Positions 31,513-40,255 of a DNA stretch of 64,000 bases are shown in pieces. A program made the translations under genes and the position numbers. Each line of letters opens with the position of its first letter. Position 1 is the stretch's first letter. The notes under the pieces are model-generated. The model did not search any database, had not been told where the DNA came from, and was given only the letters and a program-made list of their open reading frames with translations. The stretch comes from Sphingopyxis sp. LC363 (GTDB taxonomy: Bacteria; Pseudomonadota; Alphaproteobacteria; Sphingomonadales; Sphingomonadaceae), in NCBI RefSeq assembly GCF_000756385.1, contig NZ_JNFC01000045.1, forward strand, positions 124,001 to 188,000, given 5' to 3'.

Positions 31513-32444
31513 GCTTGCGGAAGCTCCACGACCCATGCGTCGATCGCCGCGCGGGCTTCGGGCTCGTCCATCGTCGGCGCATGGCCGACCCCGGGCACCT
31601 CGACCAGCCGCGCCCCCGGAAGTTCGGCCGCCATCTTCGCGCTCGCCGGCCGCGCCAATATGTCGGACAGTTCGCCGCGCAGGATCAGAAGCGGAATGCC
31701 GGCGAGCGCGCGATAGGCCGGCCACAGGTCGACACCCGCATCGCCGCCATTCGGGACGCGCAGCGGCGCTGCGATTTGCTTGTCGTAATCGGTGACGATC
31801 CGCCCCTCGGGGGTCAGCTTGTGCGTACGCTTGGTCAGCCGCAGCCAGTCGCGGATATCGTAGGCGGGATAGACCGCGCCGTTGAGCTCGGCAAAGGCGC
31901 GCGCCGCGTGAATCCACGTCGGCTGGCTGCCGCCCGCGCCGATATAGTCGCGGATGCGCTCGATCCCCGCGGTCTCGAGTTCGGGGCCGACATCGTTGAG
32001 CACCGCGCCGACGATCCGGCCGGGCAGCGTCGCCGCCATCAGCATCGCGACGAGCCCGCCGAGCGAGGTGCCGATCGCCGCGAACCGCTCGATCCCCAAC
32101 TCGTCGAGGAGCGCGACGACATCCTGCACATAGGTCAGCGGAACATAGGTCATCGGATCCTTGGCGTAAGCGCTGTCCCCACGCCCACGGAATTCGATGA
32201 CGATCACCTTGCGATATCGCGCCACATGCGGCGCCAATTCCTCGAAATCGCGGGCGTTGCGCGCGAGGCCGGGCATGCACAGAACCGGCGGCAGGACCTC
32301 GCTGCCTTGGGGGCCGACATAGACGCGCGCGTGCAGGCGGACGCTATCATGCGACCACCAATATTGGTCCGACCAGTCGCTGCGGTTTTCCTGCTGGGCC
32401 AATATGCCACGTCCCCTTGTTTGTCTCGCTATTGCCTCGCACAT
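31509..32444 (-). CDS. Alpha/beta hydrolase
   Basis: This 311-residue serine hydrolase shows nucleophile elbow GTSLGG, oxyanion region MPGLARNARDFEELAP, and catalytic His in GVGHAPTMDEP near the C terminus. An Asp in LRGELSD is a plausible third residue. The substrate is unknown. Start: ATG 32444 is used, but AGGGG with an in-frame TTG at 32402 10 bases further gives a shorter N terminus beginning LAQQENRSDW. Overlap with the glycosyltransferase gene indicates co-expression. Confidence 0.85.
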   Translation of the reverse strand: MCEAIARQTRGRGILAQQENRSDWSDQYWWSHDSVRLHARVYVGPQGSEVLPPVLCMPGLARNARDFEELAPHVARYRKVIVIEFRGRGDSAYAKDPMTYVPLTYVQDVVALLDELGIERFAAIGTSLGGLVAMLMAATLPGRIVGAVLNDVGPELETAGIERIRDYIGAGGSQPTWIHAARAFAELNGAVYPAYDIRDWLRLTKRTHKLTPEGRIVTDYDKQIAAPLRVPNGGDAGVDLWPAYRALAGIPLLILRGELSDILARPASAKMAAELPGARLVEVPGVGHAPTMDEPEARAAIDAWVVELPQA

Positions 32445-32556
32445 CCCGTGTCCGGGACTCGGCCCCGTCTACCACGCCGGGCGGCGCAAGCAATGCGCGG
32501 TGCCCGTGCCGCACAGGTTGCCGCAGCCCGCTTTCGCCGATAAGACGCGGGCGACC

Positions 32557-34002
32557 ATGAGCGAGCCTTTGATTTCCTTCGAACCCGCAACCGGCGAAGA
32601 GCTCTGGCGCGGGCCGGTCAGCGACGTCGATGCCGAAGTCGAAATCGCCCGTCGCGCCTGGCCCGAATGGGCGTCCAAGCCCGTCACCTTCCGCACCGAA
32701 ACGCTGCGCCGCTTCGTCGACCGGGTGAAGGCCGAGGGCGAGGCGCTCGCCGACCTGATCGCGCACGAAACGGGCAAACCGCTATGGGAAGCGCGCACCG
32801 AAGTCGAATCGGTCGCGAACAAGGTCGATATTTCGGTCAAAGCCTATGCCGAGCGCACCCCCAACCGCCGCATCGAGGGCGCGATGGGGCTGCGCAACGC
32901 GGTACGCCACAAGCCGCACGGCACGCTCGCCGTGCTCGGCCCCTATAATTTCCCCGCGCATTTGCCCAATGGCCATATCGTCCCGGCGCTGATCGCGGGT
33001 AATTCGGTGGTTTTCAAACCGTCCGAAAAGACCCCGGCGGTCGGCGCGAAGCTCGTCCAACTCTTTCACAGCGCGGGCGTGCCGCAGGAAGTGCTGCGCC
33101 TCGTGATCGGCGGCCCCGACACGGGCAAGGCGCTCGCGGGGCACGAAGGCATCGACGGACTGCTCTTCACCGGCTCGGCCCGCACCGGGCTTGCGCTCAA
33201 CCGCCAGTTCGCGGGCCAGCCGGGCAAGATGCTCGCGCTCGAAATGGGCGGCAACAACCCGATCGTCGTGTGGGACACCGCCGACATCCGTACCGCGGCA
33301 ATCCTCGTCGTCCAGTCGGCATTTCTGAGCGCCGGGCAGCGGTGCAGCAATGCGCGGCGGCTGATCGTGAAGGACGGCCTCGCCGATGCGCTGATCGACG
33401 AGGTTTGCAACATTGCGAACCGGCTGATCGTCGATCACCCGCACGCCGATCCCGCCCCCTATATGGGCCCGGTGATCGACAATGAAGCGGCGGACGGCCT
33501 CACCGAAAGCTTTCTGATCCTGATGTCGAACGGCGGCCAGGTGATCCGCCACATGACGCGGCCGGTCGCGAACCGCCCCTTCCTGACCCCGGGCATCATC
33601 GACGTGACCGCGATGCGCGAACGCCCCGATATCGAGCTGTTCGGCCCGCTATTGCAAGTCGTCCGCGTCGGCACCTTCGAGGCGGCGATCGCCGAGGCGA
33701 ACAACACCGCTTTCGGTCTGTCGGCGTCGCTGATCGGCGGCACGCCGCAGCTTTACGACCAGTTCTGGGCCAATGCGCGCGCCGGGGTGATCAACTGGAA
33801 CCGCCCGACCAACGGCGCCTCGTCGGCGGCCCCGTTCGGCGGCATCGGCCTGTCGGGCAATCATCGGCCGAGCGCCTTCTATGCCGCCGACTATTGCGCC
33901 TATCCGGTCGCAAGCTCGGAAAGCGATGCGATGCGCGCCGCGATCGGCGTGGGCTTGCGCGATCCCGAGGGATCGCAGCTGGTGACGAAGAAATATCTGT
34001 AA
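32557..34002 (+). CDS. astD: N-succinylglutamate 5-semialdehyde dehydrogenase
   Basis: A 481-residue NAD-dependent aldehyde dehydrogenase of the arginine succinyltransferase pathway. AstD hallmarks are GPYNFPAHLPNGHIVPALIAGN, LEMGGNNPIVVWD (Glu motif) and the catalytic Cys in SAGQRCSNARRLIV. No astA, astB, astC or astE is nearby, so the gene is an orphan here and the pathway assignment relies on family similarity. ATG 32557 starts the conserved sequence; the in-frame extension to 32404 is not family-like. Confidence 0.88.
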   Translation: MSEPLISFEPATGEELWRGPVSDVDAEVEIARRAWPEWASKPVTFRTETLRRFVDRVKAEGEALADLIAHETGKPLWEARTEVESVANKVDISVKAYAERTPNRRIEGAMGLRNAVRHKPHGTLAVLGPYNFPAHLPNGHIVPALIAGNSVVFKPSEKTPAVGAKLVQLFHSAGVPQEVLRLVIGGPDTGKALAGHEGIDGLLFTGSARTGLALNRQFAGQPGKMLALEMGGNNPIVVWDTADIRTAAILVVQSAFLSAGQRCSNARRLIVKDGLADALIDEVCNIANRLIVDHPHADPAPYMGPVIDNEAADGLTESFLILMSNGGQVIRHMTRPVANRPFLTPGIIDVTAMRERPDIELFGPLLQVVRVGTFEAAIAEANNTAFGLSASLIGGTPQLYDQFWANARAGVINWNRPTNGASSAAPFGGIGLSGNHRPSAFYAADYCAYPVASSESDAMRAAIGVGLRDPEGSQLVTKKYL

Positions 34003-34010
34003 CCCTATCT

Positions 34011-34083
34011 CGTCATGCCGGACTTGATCCGGCATCCATTCCGGCAACGAAGTGATGAACCCTGGATCAAGTCCGGCGTGACG
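34011..34083. repeat. 73-bp intergenic element with 20-bp inverted ends
   Basis: Its first 20 bases (CGTCATGCCGGACTTGATCC) and last 20 are inverted repeats with 19 of 20 matching. The middle carries CATTCCGG. It resembles the small palindromic elements scattered between genes of many alphaproteobacteria. It lies between astD and cobA and may also form a hairpin in mRNA. Confidence 0.7.
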
Positions 34084-34165
34084 AGTCATTGGGTGCAATT
34101 TTACCTTCACCACCGTCAATAAAGCCTGCTTTGCCAATCGCGGCCCGCGCGATCATCTATCCTGC

Positions 34166-34963
34166 ATGGCAAAGACTCTCCCTCCTGCGGGCAAGCTCTG
34201 GCTCGTCGGCGCCGGTCCCGGCGATCCCGACCTGTTGACGCTACGCGCCGCGCGCCTGCTCGAAAGCGCCGATCTCGTGGTCCACGACGGGCTCGTTGGC
34301 GAAGGCGTGCTCGCGCTGATTCCGGCGCATGTCGAGCGGATTTCGGTCGCGAAGCAGCGCAGCCGCCACACGATGAAGCAGGAGCTGATCAACGAATTGC
34401 TGGTGCGCGAGACGCTCGCCGGCAAGCAGGTCGTGCGCCTGAAAGGCGGCGATCCCTTCATCTTCGGCCGCGGCGGCGAGGAACTCGATGCGGCGCGCGA
34501 AGCCGGTATCGCCTGCGAAGTCGTCCCCGGTATCACCGCCGCCGCAGGCTGCGCCGCGCAGGCCGGCCTTCCCCTCACACACCGCGAGGATGCGAGCGCG
34601 GTGAGCTTCGTCGCCGGCCAGTGCAAGGACCTGACCGATCAGGATTGGTCAGGGCTCGCGGGACACGGCCGCACGCTCGTCATCTATATGGGCCTCGCGA
34701 CCGCGCACGCCATCGCCGACAAGCTGATCGCCGACGGCGTCTCGCCGGGCCTCCCCGTCGCGGTCGTCGAGCGCGGCACCACCAAGGATGCCCGTGTCCT
34801 CCGCACGCTCCTCACCGATCTCGGCGACCTCGTCGCGCGCGAACAGATAGCGAGTCCGGCGCTTATCATCGTCGGCAAAGTCGCGGCGCGCGCCGACGCG
34901 CTCGACTGCCTCGGCGCACCCGGCGTCGCCGCAAAGATAGAAAATATAAGGGACTTCACATGA
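34166..34963 (+). CDS. cobA: Uroporphyrinogen-III C-methyltransferase (siroheme synthesis)
   Basis: This 265-residue SAM-dependent enzyme methylates uroporphyrinogen III to precorrin-2. Family motifs: VGAGPGDPDLLTLRA at the N terminus, VVHDGLV, VRLKGGDPFIFGRGGEE, VVPGITAAAGCAA and YMGLA. It lacks the CysG dehydrogenase/chelatase part. Its position at the head of the sulfite-reductase operon says it supplies siroheme to CysI. The stop overlaps the next ATG (ATGA). Confidence 0.93.
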   Translation: MAKTLPPAGKLWLVGAGPGDPDLLTLRAARLLESADLVVHDGLVGEGVLALIPAHVERISVAKQRSRHTMKQELINELLVRETLAGKQVVRLKGGDPFIFGRGGEELDAAREAGIACEVVPGITAAAGCAAQAGLPLTHREDASAVSFVAGQCKDLTDQDWSGLAGHGRTLVIYMGLATAHAIADKLIADGVSPGLPVAVVERGTTKDARVLRTLLTDLGDLVAREQIASPALIIVGKVAARADALDCLGAPGVAAKIENIRDFT

Positions 34964-35256
34964 AATTGCTTACGGGCAACGACCTTAAAACAGGATTTGT
35001 CACCTGGTGGACCGGCAGCGACTGGTCACTCCATATCGAGGACGCCGCCGACGTCGGCGAGCATGGAGAAGCGATCCTCGCCGCCGAGGAAGGCGCGCGC
35101 CGCGTCAACGCGCCCTATATCATCGCCGGCGAGCAAACCCCCGAGGGGCCCCGCCCCGCGCACATCAAGGACCGCATCCGCGCGTTGGGCCCGACCGTGC
35201 GCCCCGACCTGACATTGAAACCCGCCGATCCCGCGGCCGGCGACTGGGTGATCTGA
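34960..35256 (+). CDS. DUF2849 family protein of the sulfur-assimilation operon
   Basis: A 98-residue soluble protein, KLLTGNDLKTGFVTWWTG...DWSLHIEDA, matching DUF2849, which is found between siroheme methyltransferase and sulfite reductase genes in alphaproteobacteria. No biochemical function is established. Strict association with cysI suggests an accessory role, for example in assembly or electron delivery; that is inference. It is joined to cobA by a 4-base overlap and to cysI by a 1-base gap. Confidence 0.85.
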   Translation: MKLLTGNDLKTGFVTWWTGSDWSLHIEDAADVGEHGEAILAAEEGARRVNAPYIIAGEQTPEGPRPAHIKDRIRALGPTVRPDLTLKPADPAAGDWVI

Positions 35257-35257
35257 C

Positions 35258-36889
35258 ATGTACAAATATGACGAATATGATCATGCGATGGTCGAAGCGC
35301 GCGTCGCCGAATTTTCGGACCAGGTACGCCGCCGCCTCGCGGGCGAGATCACCGAGGACCAGTTCAAGCCGCTGCGGCTGATGAACGGCCTCTACCTCCA
35401 GCTTCACGCCTATATGCTGCGCGTCGCGGTGCCCTATGGCACGCTCGACAGCCGCCAGATGCGGATGCTCGCGCATATCGCGCGCAAGTACGATCGCGAT
35501 TACGGCCATTTCACCACGCGCCAGAATATCCAGTATAACTGGATCAAGCTGGAGGATGCGCCCGCGATTCTCGAAGAGCTCGCATCGGTCGAGATGCACG
35601 CGATCCAGACCAGCGGCAATTGCATCCGCAACATCAGCTCGGACCAGTGGGCGGGCGCCGCAGCCGATGAGATCACCGATCCGCGCCCGTGGGCCGAACT
35701 GCTCCGCCAATGGTCGAGCTTCCACCCCGAATTCAGCTATCTGCCGCGCAAGTTCAAGATCGCTGTCATCGCCGCCGACGAAGACCGCGCCGCGATGCGC
35801 CTCCACGACATCGGCATCCAGATCGTCGAGAAGGACGGCGTCCACGGCGCCGCCTTCTACGTCGGCGGCGGCATGGGCCGTACCCCGATGATCGCGCCGC
35901 TGATCAAGGATTTCGTGCCGCTCGAGGACATGCTGAGCTATGCCGAAGCGTGCCTTCGCGTTTACAACCGCTACGGCCGCCGCGACAATATCTACAAGGC
36001 GCGGATCAAGATCCTGATCCATGAACTCGGCGCCGACGAATATCGCCGCCAGGTCGAGGAAGAGTGGGCGCATGTGAAGTCGCTCGGCATCGACCCGCCG
36101 AACGCCGAGTTCGACCGCATCGCCGCGCAATTCGCGCCGCCCGCGCTCGACGCGTCGGCACCCGATGAAATCGACCGCAGCGATCCCGATTTCGCGGTCT
36201 GGCTCGACCAGAATGTCGCCGCGCATAAGGTGCCGGGCCATGCGATCGTCAACATCAGCCTGAAGCCCGTCGGCGGCATCCCCGGCGATGCGTCATCGGC
36301 GCAGATCGACCTGATGGCCGACCTTGCCGAGAAATACAGCCACGACGAGCTGCGCGTCACCCACGCGCAGAACATCGTGCTGCCGCATGTGCGCAAGGCC
36401 GATCTCTACACGATCTGGCAGGCGCTCGACGCCGCCGGGCTCGCGACGCCGAACCTCGACCTGATCAGCGACATCATCGCCTGCCCCGGGCTCGACTATT
36501 GCAGCCTTGCCAACGCGCGCTCGATCCCGGTCGCGCAGAAGATCGCAACGCGCTTCTCGGACCTCGACCGCCAGAAGGAGCTCGGCGAGCTCAAGCTCAA
36601 GATTTCGGGCTGCATCAACGCCTGCGGCCATCACCACGCCGGGCACATCGGCATTCTCGGCGTCGACCGCAAAGGCACCGAGAATTACCAACTGCTGCTC
36701 GGCGGATCGGGTGCGGAGGATGTGTCGCTCGGCACGATCACCGGTCCCGGCTTCGACGAGGACGGCATCGTCGACGCGATCGAGCGTGTCACCGACAAAT
36801 ATCTTGCCGAACGGACCGAAGGCGAGCGCTTCGTCGACACTTTCCGCCGTGTCGGCATGGCCCCTTTCAAGGAGGCGATCTATGGCTGA
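35258..36889 (+). CDS. cysI: Assimilatory sulfite reductase, siroheme/4Fe-4S hemoprotein
   Basis: The 543-residue enzyme catalyses six-electron reduction of sulfite to sulfide. Two ferredoxin-like half domains alternate with siroheme-binding domains, including FTTRQNIQYNWIKL, TSGNCIRNIS and VGGGMGRTPM. The 4Fe-4S/siroheme cysteines are in CPGLDYC and SGCINACGHHH. The nitrite and sulfite reductases share this fold; neighbouring cobA, DUF934 and cysH favour sulfite. No cysJ flavoprotein is present in the window, so the electron donor may be ferredoxin or encoded elsewhere. Confidence 0.92.
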   Translation: MYKYDEYDHAMVEARVAEFSDQVRRRLAGEITEDQFKPLRLMNGLYLQLHAYMLRVAVPYGTLDSRQMRMLAHIARKYDRDYGHFTTRQNIQYNWIKLEDAPAILEELASVEMHAIQTSGNCIRNISSDQWAGAAADEITDPRPWAELLRQWSSFHPEFSYLPRKFKIAVIAADEDRAAMRLHDIGIQIVEKDGVHGAAFYVGGGMGRTPMIAPLIKDFVPLEDMLSYAEACLRVYNRYGRRDNIYKARIKILIHELGADEYRRQVEEEWAHVKSLGIDPPNAEFDRIAAQFAPPALDASAPDEIDRSDPDFAVWLDQNVAAHKVPGHAIVNISLKPVGGIPGDASSAQIDLMADLAEKYSHDELRVTHAQNIVLPHVRKADLYTIWQALDAAGLATPNLDLISDIIACPGLDYCSLANARSIPVAQKIATRFSDLDRQKELGELKLKISGCINACGHHHAGHIGILGVDRKGTENYQLLLGGSGAEDVSLGTITGPGFDEDGIVDAIERVTDKYLAERTEGERFVDTFRRVGMAPFKEAIYG

Positions 36890-37283
36890 GCGCGACGCGG
36901 TTTTCCCGCCCGAACCCCATGCGCTCTACGAGGCGCATCGCTATTCGCCCGCGATCCGTTCCAACGGCTTCCTGTTCGTGTCGGGGCAGGTCGGCGCGCG
37001 GCTCGACGGCTCGCCCGAACCCGACCTTGCCGCGCAGGTGCAGCTCGCCTTCGACAATCTGAACGCGATCCTGAAGGCCGCCGGGTCGAGTTTTGAAGAG
37101 GTCGTCGACGTGACGCTGTTCATGATCGATCCCGACCGGAATTTCGACACGATCTTCCCGGTGCTCGGAGCGAACTGGGGCGGAAAACCCTACCCGAACA
37201 TCACTGCGGTGGGCGTGACATGGCTGTCGGGCTTCACCTTCGAAATCAAGGTGATTGCGCGCATTCCGGGAGAAAGCGAATGA
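36882..37283 (+). CDS. Rid-family (YjgF/YER057c/UK114) protein inside the cys operon, lacking the RidA arginine
   Basis: A 133-residue protein with the chorismate-mutase-like Rid fold: SNGFLFVSGQVG, AAQVQLAFDNLNAILKAAGSSFEEVVDVTLFM and FEIKVIARI. RidA deaminates 2-aminoacrylate and other enamines using an Arg (Arg105 in E. coli, ARSCVEV). In my alignment that residue is Ile107 (PNITAVGV), so it is not a canonical RidA and may have another ligand or activity. It overlaps cysI by 8 bases and DUF934 by 4, so it is firmly part of the sulfur operon. Confidence 0.85.
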   Translation: MAERDAVFPPEPHALYEAHRYSPAIRSNGFLFVSGQVGARLDGSPEPDLAAQVQLAFDNLNAILKAAGSSFEEVVDVTLFMIDPDRNFDTIFPVLGANWGGKPYPNITAVGVTWLSGFTFEIKVIARIPGESE

Positions 37284-37693
37284 CCGATACGGCCCTTCAA
37301 TCGGGTGAGGAACCCTGCGTCACGCTCGACGCTTTCCTGTCGCAATCGAACGCGACCGCGGTGCGGCTCGAGCCCGACGAGGATGCGCGCGCGCTGATCC
37401 CGCATCTGGACCGGCTTGCGCTGATCGAGGTCGCCTTTCCGAAGTTCCGCGACGGTCGGGGCTATTCGTCGGCGCGCATCCTGCGCGAGGCGGGCTATAC
37501 CGGCGAACTGCGCGCTCAGGGCGACGTCCTCGTCGACCAGATCGCCTATATGAAGCGCTGCGGCTTCGACACATTCGCGCCCGAAAAGGCGCTCAATCCC
37601 GCCGATGTCGAGGCGGCGCTGTCGCGCTGGCCCGAACATTATCAGGGCGCCGCCGACGGTGCGGTGCCGATATGGAAATTAAGGCATGGCTGA
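37280..37693 (+). CDS. DUF934 family protein of sulfur assimilation
   Basis: This 137-residue protein has DUF934 hallmarks: LIEVAFPKFRDGRGYSSARILREAGYTGELRAQGDVLVDQI and MKRCGFDTF. The family is found only with sulfite reductase and APS/PAPS reductase genes; its activity is not established. Overlaps of 4 and 8 bases with its neighbours place it in one translationally coupled chain. Confidence 0.9.
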   Translation: MTDTALQSGEEPCVTLDAFLSQSNATAVRLEPDEDARALIPHLDRLALIEVAFPKFRDGRGYSSARILREAGYTGELRAQGDVLVDQIAYMKRCGFDTFAPEKALNPADVEAALSRWPEHYQGAADGAVPIWKLRHG

Positions 37694-38489
37694 CGTGAAA
37701 CACTCTCTCCCCAAAGCCGGCGAAGACCGCACCCGCGACCGCATCGACGTCGCGCCGCGCTTCACGCAAGCCGACGTCATCCGGCTCAACAATTTGTTCC
37801 GCGGCCAGGACGCCGCCGAAGTCGTCGCGAGCGTGATCGGTGCGGGCCTGCTCGGCGAAACCGGGATCGTCTCCAGCTTCGGGGCCGAAAGCGCGGTGCT
37901 GCTCCATCTCGTGGCGCAGACTGCGCCCGGCATGCCGGTTTTGTTCCTCGACACCGGCAAGCATTTCCCCGAGACTCTCGCTTACCGTGACGAGCTGGCG
38001 GCGAAGCTGAATCTCAACATCGTCAACCTGACCCCCGATGCCGAAGACCTCGCGCAAAAGGACGCGACCGAGCTGCGCTGGTCCTACGACCCCGACGGCT
38101 GCTGCGAAATCCGCAAGGTCAAGCCACTCGAAAAGGCGCTGACCGATTTCGACACCTCGATCACGGGCCGCAAGGGGTTCCAGTCCGCGACGCGGCAGGG
38201 GCTCGCGCGCTTCGAGCTCGACGGCTCGACCGGCCGACTCAAGTTCAACCCGCTTGCCAACTGGACGCGCGAGATGCTCGACGATTATTTCGCCGCGCAC
38301 GACCTACCGCGCCACCCGCTGGAAGCCGAAGGCTATCCGTCGATCGGCTGCTCGCCCTGCACATCGAAGGTCAAGCCGGGCGAAGACCCGCGCTCGGGCC
38401 GCTGGCGCGGCTGGGACAAGACCGAATGCGGCATCCATAGCGAGGTCACCCCGATCGACGACGATCCGGCGAACGATCCGGCGTTCTGA
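37686..38489 (+). CDS. cysH: Phosphoadenylyl-/adenylyl-sulfate reductase, 4Fe-4S type
   Basis: A 267-residue reductase converting APS (or PAPS) to sulfite with thioredoxin. It carries the Cys139-Cys140 pair and Cys222-x2-Cys225, which bind a 4Fe-4S cluster in APS-type enzymes, plus the redox Cys248 in TECGIH. The nucleotide loop is SSFGAESAVLLHL. The full Cys set suggests APS as preferred substrate. It is the last gene of the operon; the ATP sulfurylase genes are not in the window. Downstream is a dispersed repeat. Confidence 0.9.
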   Translation: MADVKHSLPKAGEDRTRDRIDVAPRFTQADVIRLNNLFRGQDAAEVVASVIGAGLLGETGIVSSFGAESAVLLHLVAQTAPGMPVLFLDTGKHFPETLAYRDELAAKLNLNIVNLTPDAEDLAQKDATELRWSYDPDGCCEIRKVKPLEKALTDFDTSITGRKGFQSATRQGLARFELDGSTGRLKFNPLANWTREMLDDYFAAHDLPRHPLEAEGYPSIGCSPCTSKVKPGEDPRSGRWRGWDKTECGIHSEVTPIDDDPANDPAF

Positions 38490-38494
38490 CCCTT

Positions 38495-38599
38495 CCGTCG
38501 TCCCGGCGAAGGGTGTTCAGAGGCACGTGACTCTGAAACACGATCTCACCGTTTCATCATGTCGCGACGCCGAGACCCCGGCCTTCGCCGGGGTGACGG
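38495..38599. repeat. About 105-bp dispersed intergenic repeat, copy 1
   Basis: The ends CCGTCGTCCCGGCGAAGG and CCTTCGCCGGGGTGACGG form an inverted repeat. A core GTGTTCA followed by GCACGTGACTCTG (38523-38535) is shared exactly with the copy at 60125-60227, which lies in the opposite orientation. It separates the convergent cysH and dnaB ends. Confidence 0.75.
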
Positions 38600-38615
38600 C
38601 GGTTTTCAGTGGCCC

Positions 38616-40127
38616 TCACTCATAATCGTCATACGCCATGCTGTCGTCGGCGAGGTCGCTGAACTTGGTCGTCTTCGCCTCGAAGTGCAGGCGCACCTTG
38701 CCGGTCGAACCGTGACGCGATTTGGCGACGATGACTTCGGCGAGGCCGAAGACACGCTCCATCTCGGCCGCCCATTCCTCATGCTGTGCGTGGATTTTCA
38801 CATCGTCGCCCTCGACCGGGCGTTTGGGCTCGCGCGCCGCGACATAATAATCCTCGCGGAACACGAAGAGCACCATGTCGGCGTCCTGTTCGATCGAACC
38901 CGATTCGCGAAGGTCGGAAAGCTGCGGGCGCTTGTCCTCGCGGCTTTCGACCTGGCGGCTGAGCTGCGACAGCGCCATCACAGGGACATTAAGTTCTTTC
39001 GCCAAGGTCTTCAGGCCGCGCGAAATTTCCGAAATTTCCTGCACGCGGTTGTCGCCGCTCTTCGACGAGCCCTGCAACAGTTGTAGATAGTCGACCACGA
39101 TGAAGCCGATGCCGTGGCGGCGCTGCAACCGGCGCGCGCGGGTGCGCAGCCCCGCGATCGTCAGGCCGGGCGTATCGTCGATGAACAAGGGCAGCGTCTG
39201 AAGCGCCTGCGCCGCGCGCGATAGCTGCTGGAACTGCTCCTTGCTGATCTTGCCCATGCGCAGCGCTTCGCCCGACACCCCCGATTGTTCGGCAAGCACG
39301 CGCGTCGCGAGCTGGTCGGCCGACATTTCGAGACTGAAGAAAGCGACCTTCGCGCCCATATTCTTCTCGGGCGGGATGCCGTCTTCCTCGTCGCGGCGCC
39401 AGCGTTCGGCGGCATTATAGGCGATGTTCGTCGCGAACGAGGTCTTGCCCATGCCGGGACGGCCGGCGAGGATCATCAGGTCCGAATTGTGCATGCCGCC
39501 GATCTTGGCGTTCATGCTCGCGATCCCCGTGGTGATCCCCGAGAGGTGACCTCCCGAATTCAGGGCGCGCTCGGCCGCCTGCAGCGCGGTCAGGCTCGCC
39601 TGGCTGAAATTCTTGACCGACCCCATCTCGGCCTCGCCGCCCGCAACGCGGTAGAGCGCGGTTTCGGCCTCCTCGATCTGCGCCTGCGGGTCGACGCGTT
39701 CGCTGGTGTCGAGCGCATTGTCGACGAGCGTGCGCCCAACCCCTGCAAGTTCGCGAAGCAGCGCGAGATCGAAAATCTGCCGGGCAAAGTCGCGCGCGCC
39801 GATCAGACCCGCGCCGCTGCCGGTCAATTGCGCAAGATAGCCGACCCCGCCCACCGCCTTCATCGCCTCGTCGGCCTCGAAATAAGGTTTCAGCGTCACC
39901 GGTGTCGCGATGCTGTTGCGCTCGATGAGCGCCATCGTCTGCTGAAAGATGCGGCCGTGAAGCGGTTCGAAGAAATGGTCGGGGGTCAGCGCGACGGGCA
40001 AATCTTCGACGACTCGGTTGTCGATCAGGATCGCGCCAAGGAACGCGGCCTCGGCCTCGATATTACGGGGTAATTGGCGTTCGTCCCCGGTGTTGGCCGG
40101 GGTCGGGATCAGGGCTAGCTCAGGCAT
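38616..40127 (-). CDS. dnaB: Replicative DNA helicase
   Basis: A 503-residue hexameric helicase that unwinds DNA at the replication fork. It has the N-terminal primase-interaction domain (NIEAEAAFLGAILIDNRVVEDL) and the C-terminal RecA-like domain with Walker A GRPGMGKTSFATN, Walker B FIVVDYLQLLQGS and the arginine-finger region DLRESGSIEQDADMVLFVFR. Start: ATG 40127 has GAAGG 5 bases upstream; ATG 40139 is possible. No intein or insertion is present. It diverges from the UPF0262 gene. Confidence 0.96.
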   Translation of the reverse strand: MPELALIPTPANTGDERQLPRNIEAEAAFLGAILIDNRVVEDLPVALTPDHFFEPLHGRIFQQTMALIERNSIATPVTLKPYFEADEAMKAVGGVGYLAQLTGSGAGLIGARDFARQIFDLALLRELAGVGRTLVDNALDTSERVDPQAQIEEAETALYRVAGGEAEMGSVKNFSQASLTALQAAERALNSGGHLSGITTGIASMNAKIGGMHNSDLMILAGRPGMGKTSFATNIAYNAAERWRRDEEDGIPPEKNMGAKVAFFSLEMSADQLATRVLAEQSGVSGEALRMGKISKEQFQQLSRAAQALQTLPLFIDDTPGLTIAGLRTRARRLQRRHGIGFIVVDYLQLLQGSSKSGDNRVQEISEISRGLKTLAKELNVPVMALSQLSRQVESREDKRPQLSDLRESGSIEQDADMVLFVFREDYYVAAREPKRPVEGDDVKIHAQHEEWAAEMERVFGLAEVIVAKSRHGSTGKVRLHFEAKTTKFSDLADDSMAYDDYE

Positions 40128-40255
40128 GGCGACCTTCATGCGGTGCCGCTTCGGACGGCGCAACAGGTGATGCCGGACAGGCTATCATAACTGTGGGTTG
40201 CTGTGAATAAGTCGCCCTTGCCCTTCGCGGCGCGCCAAGTAGAAGCACAGGCAGC

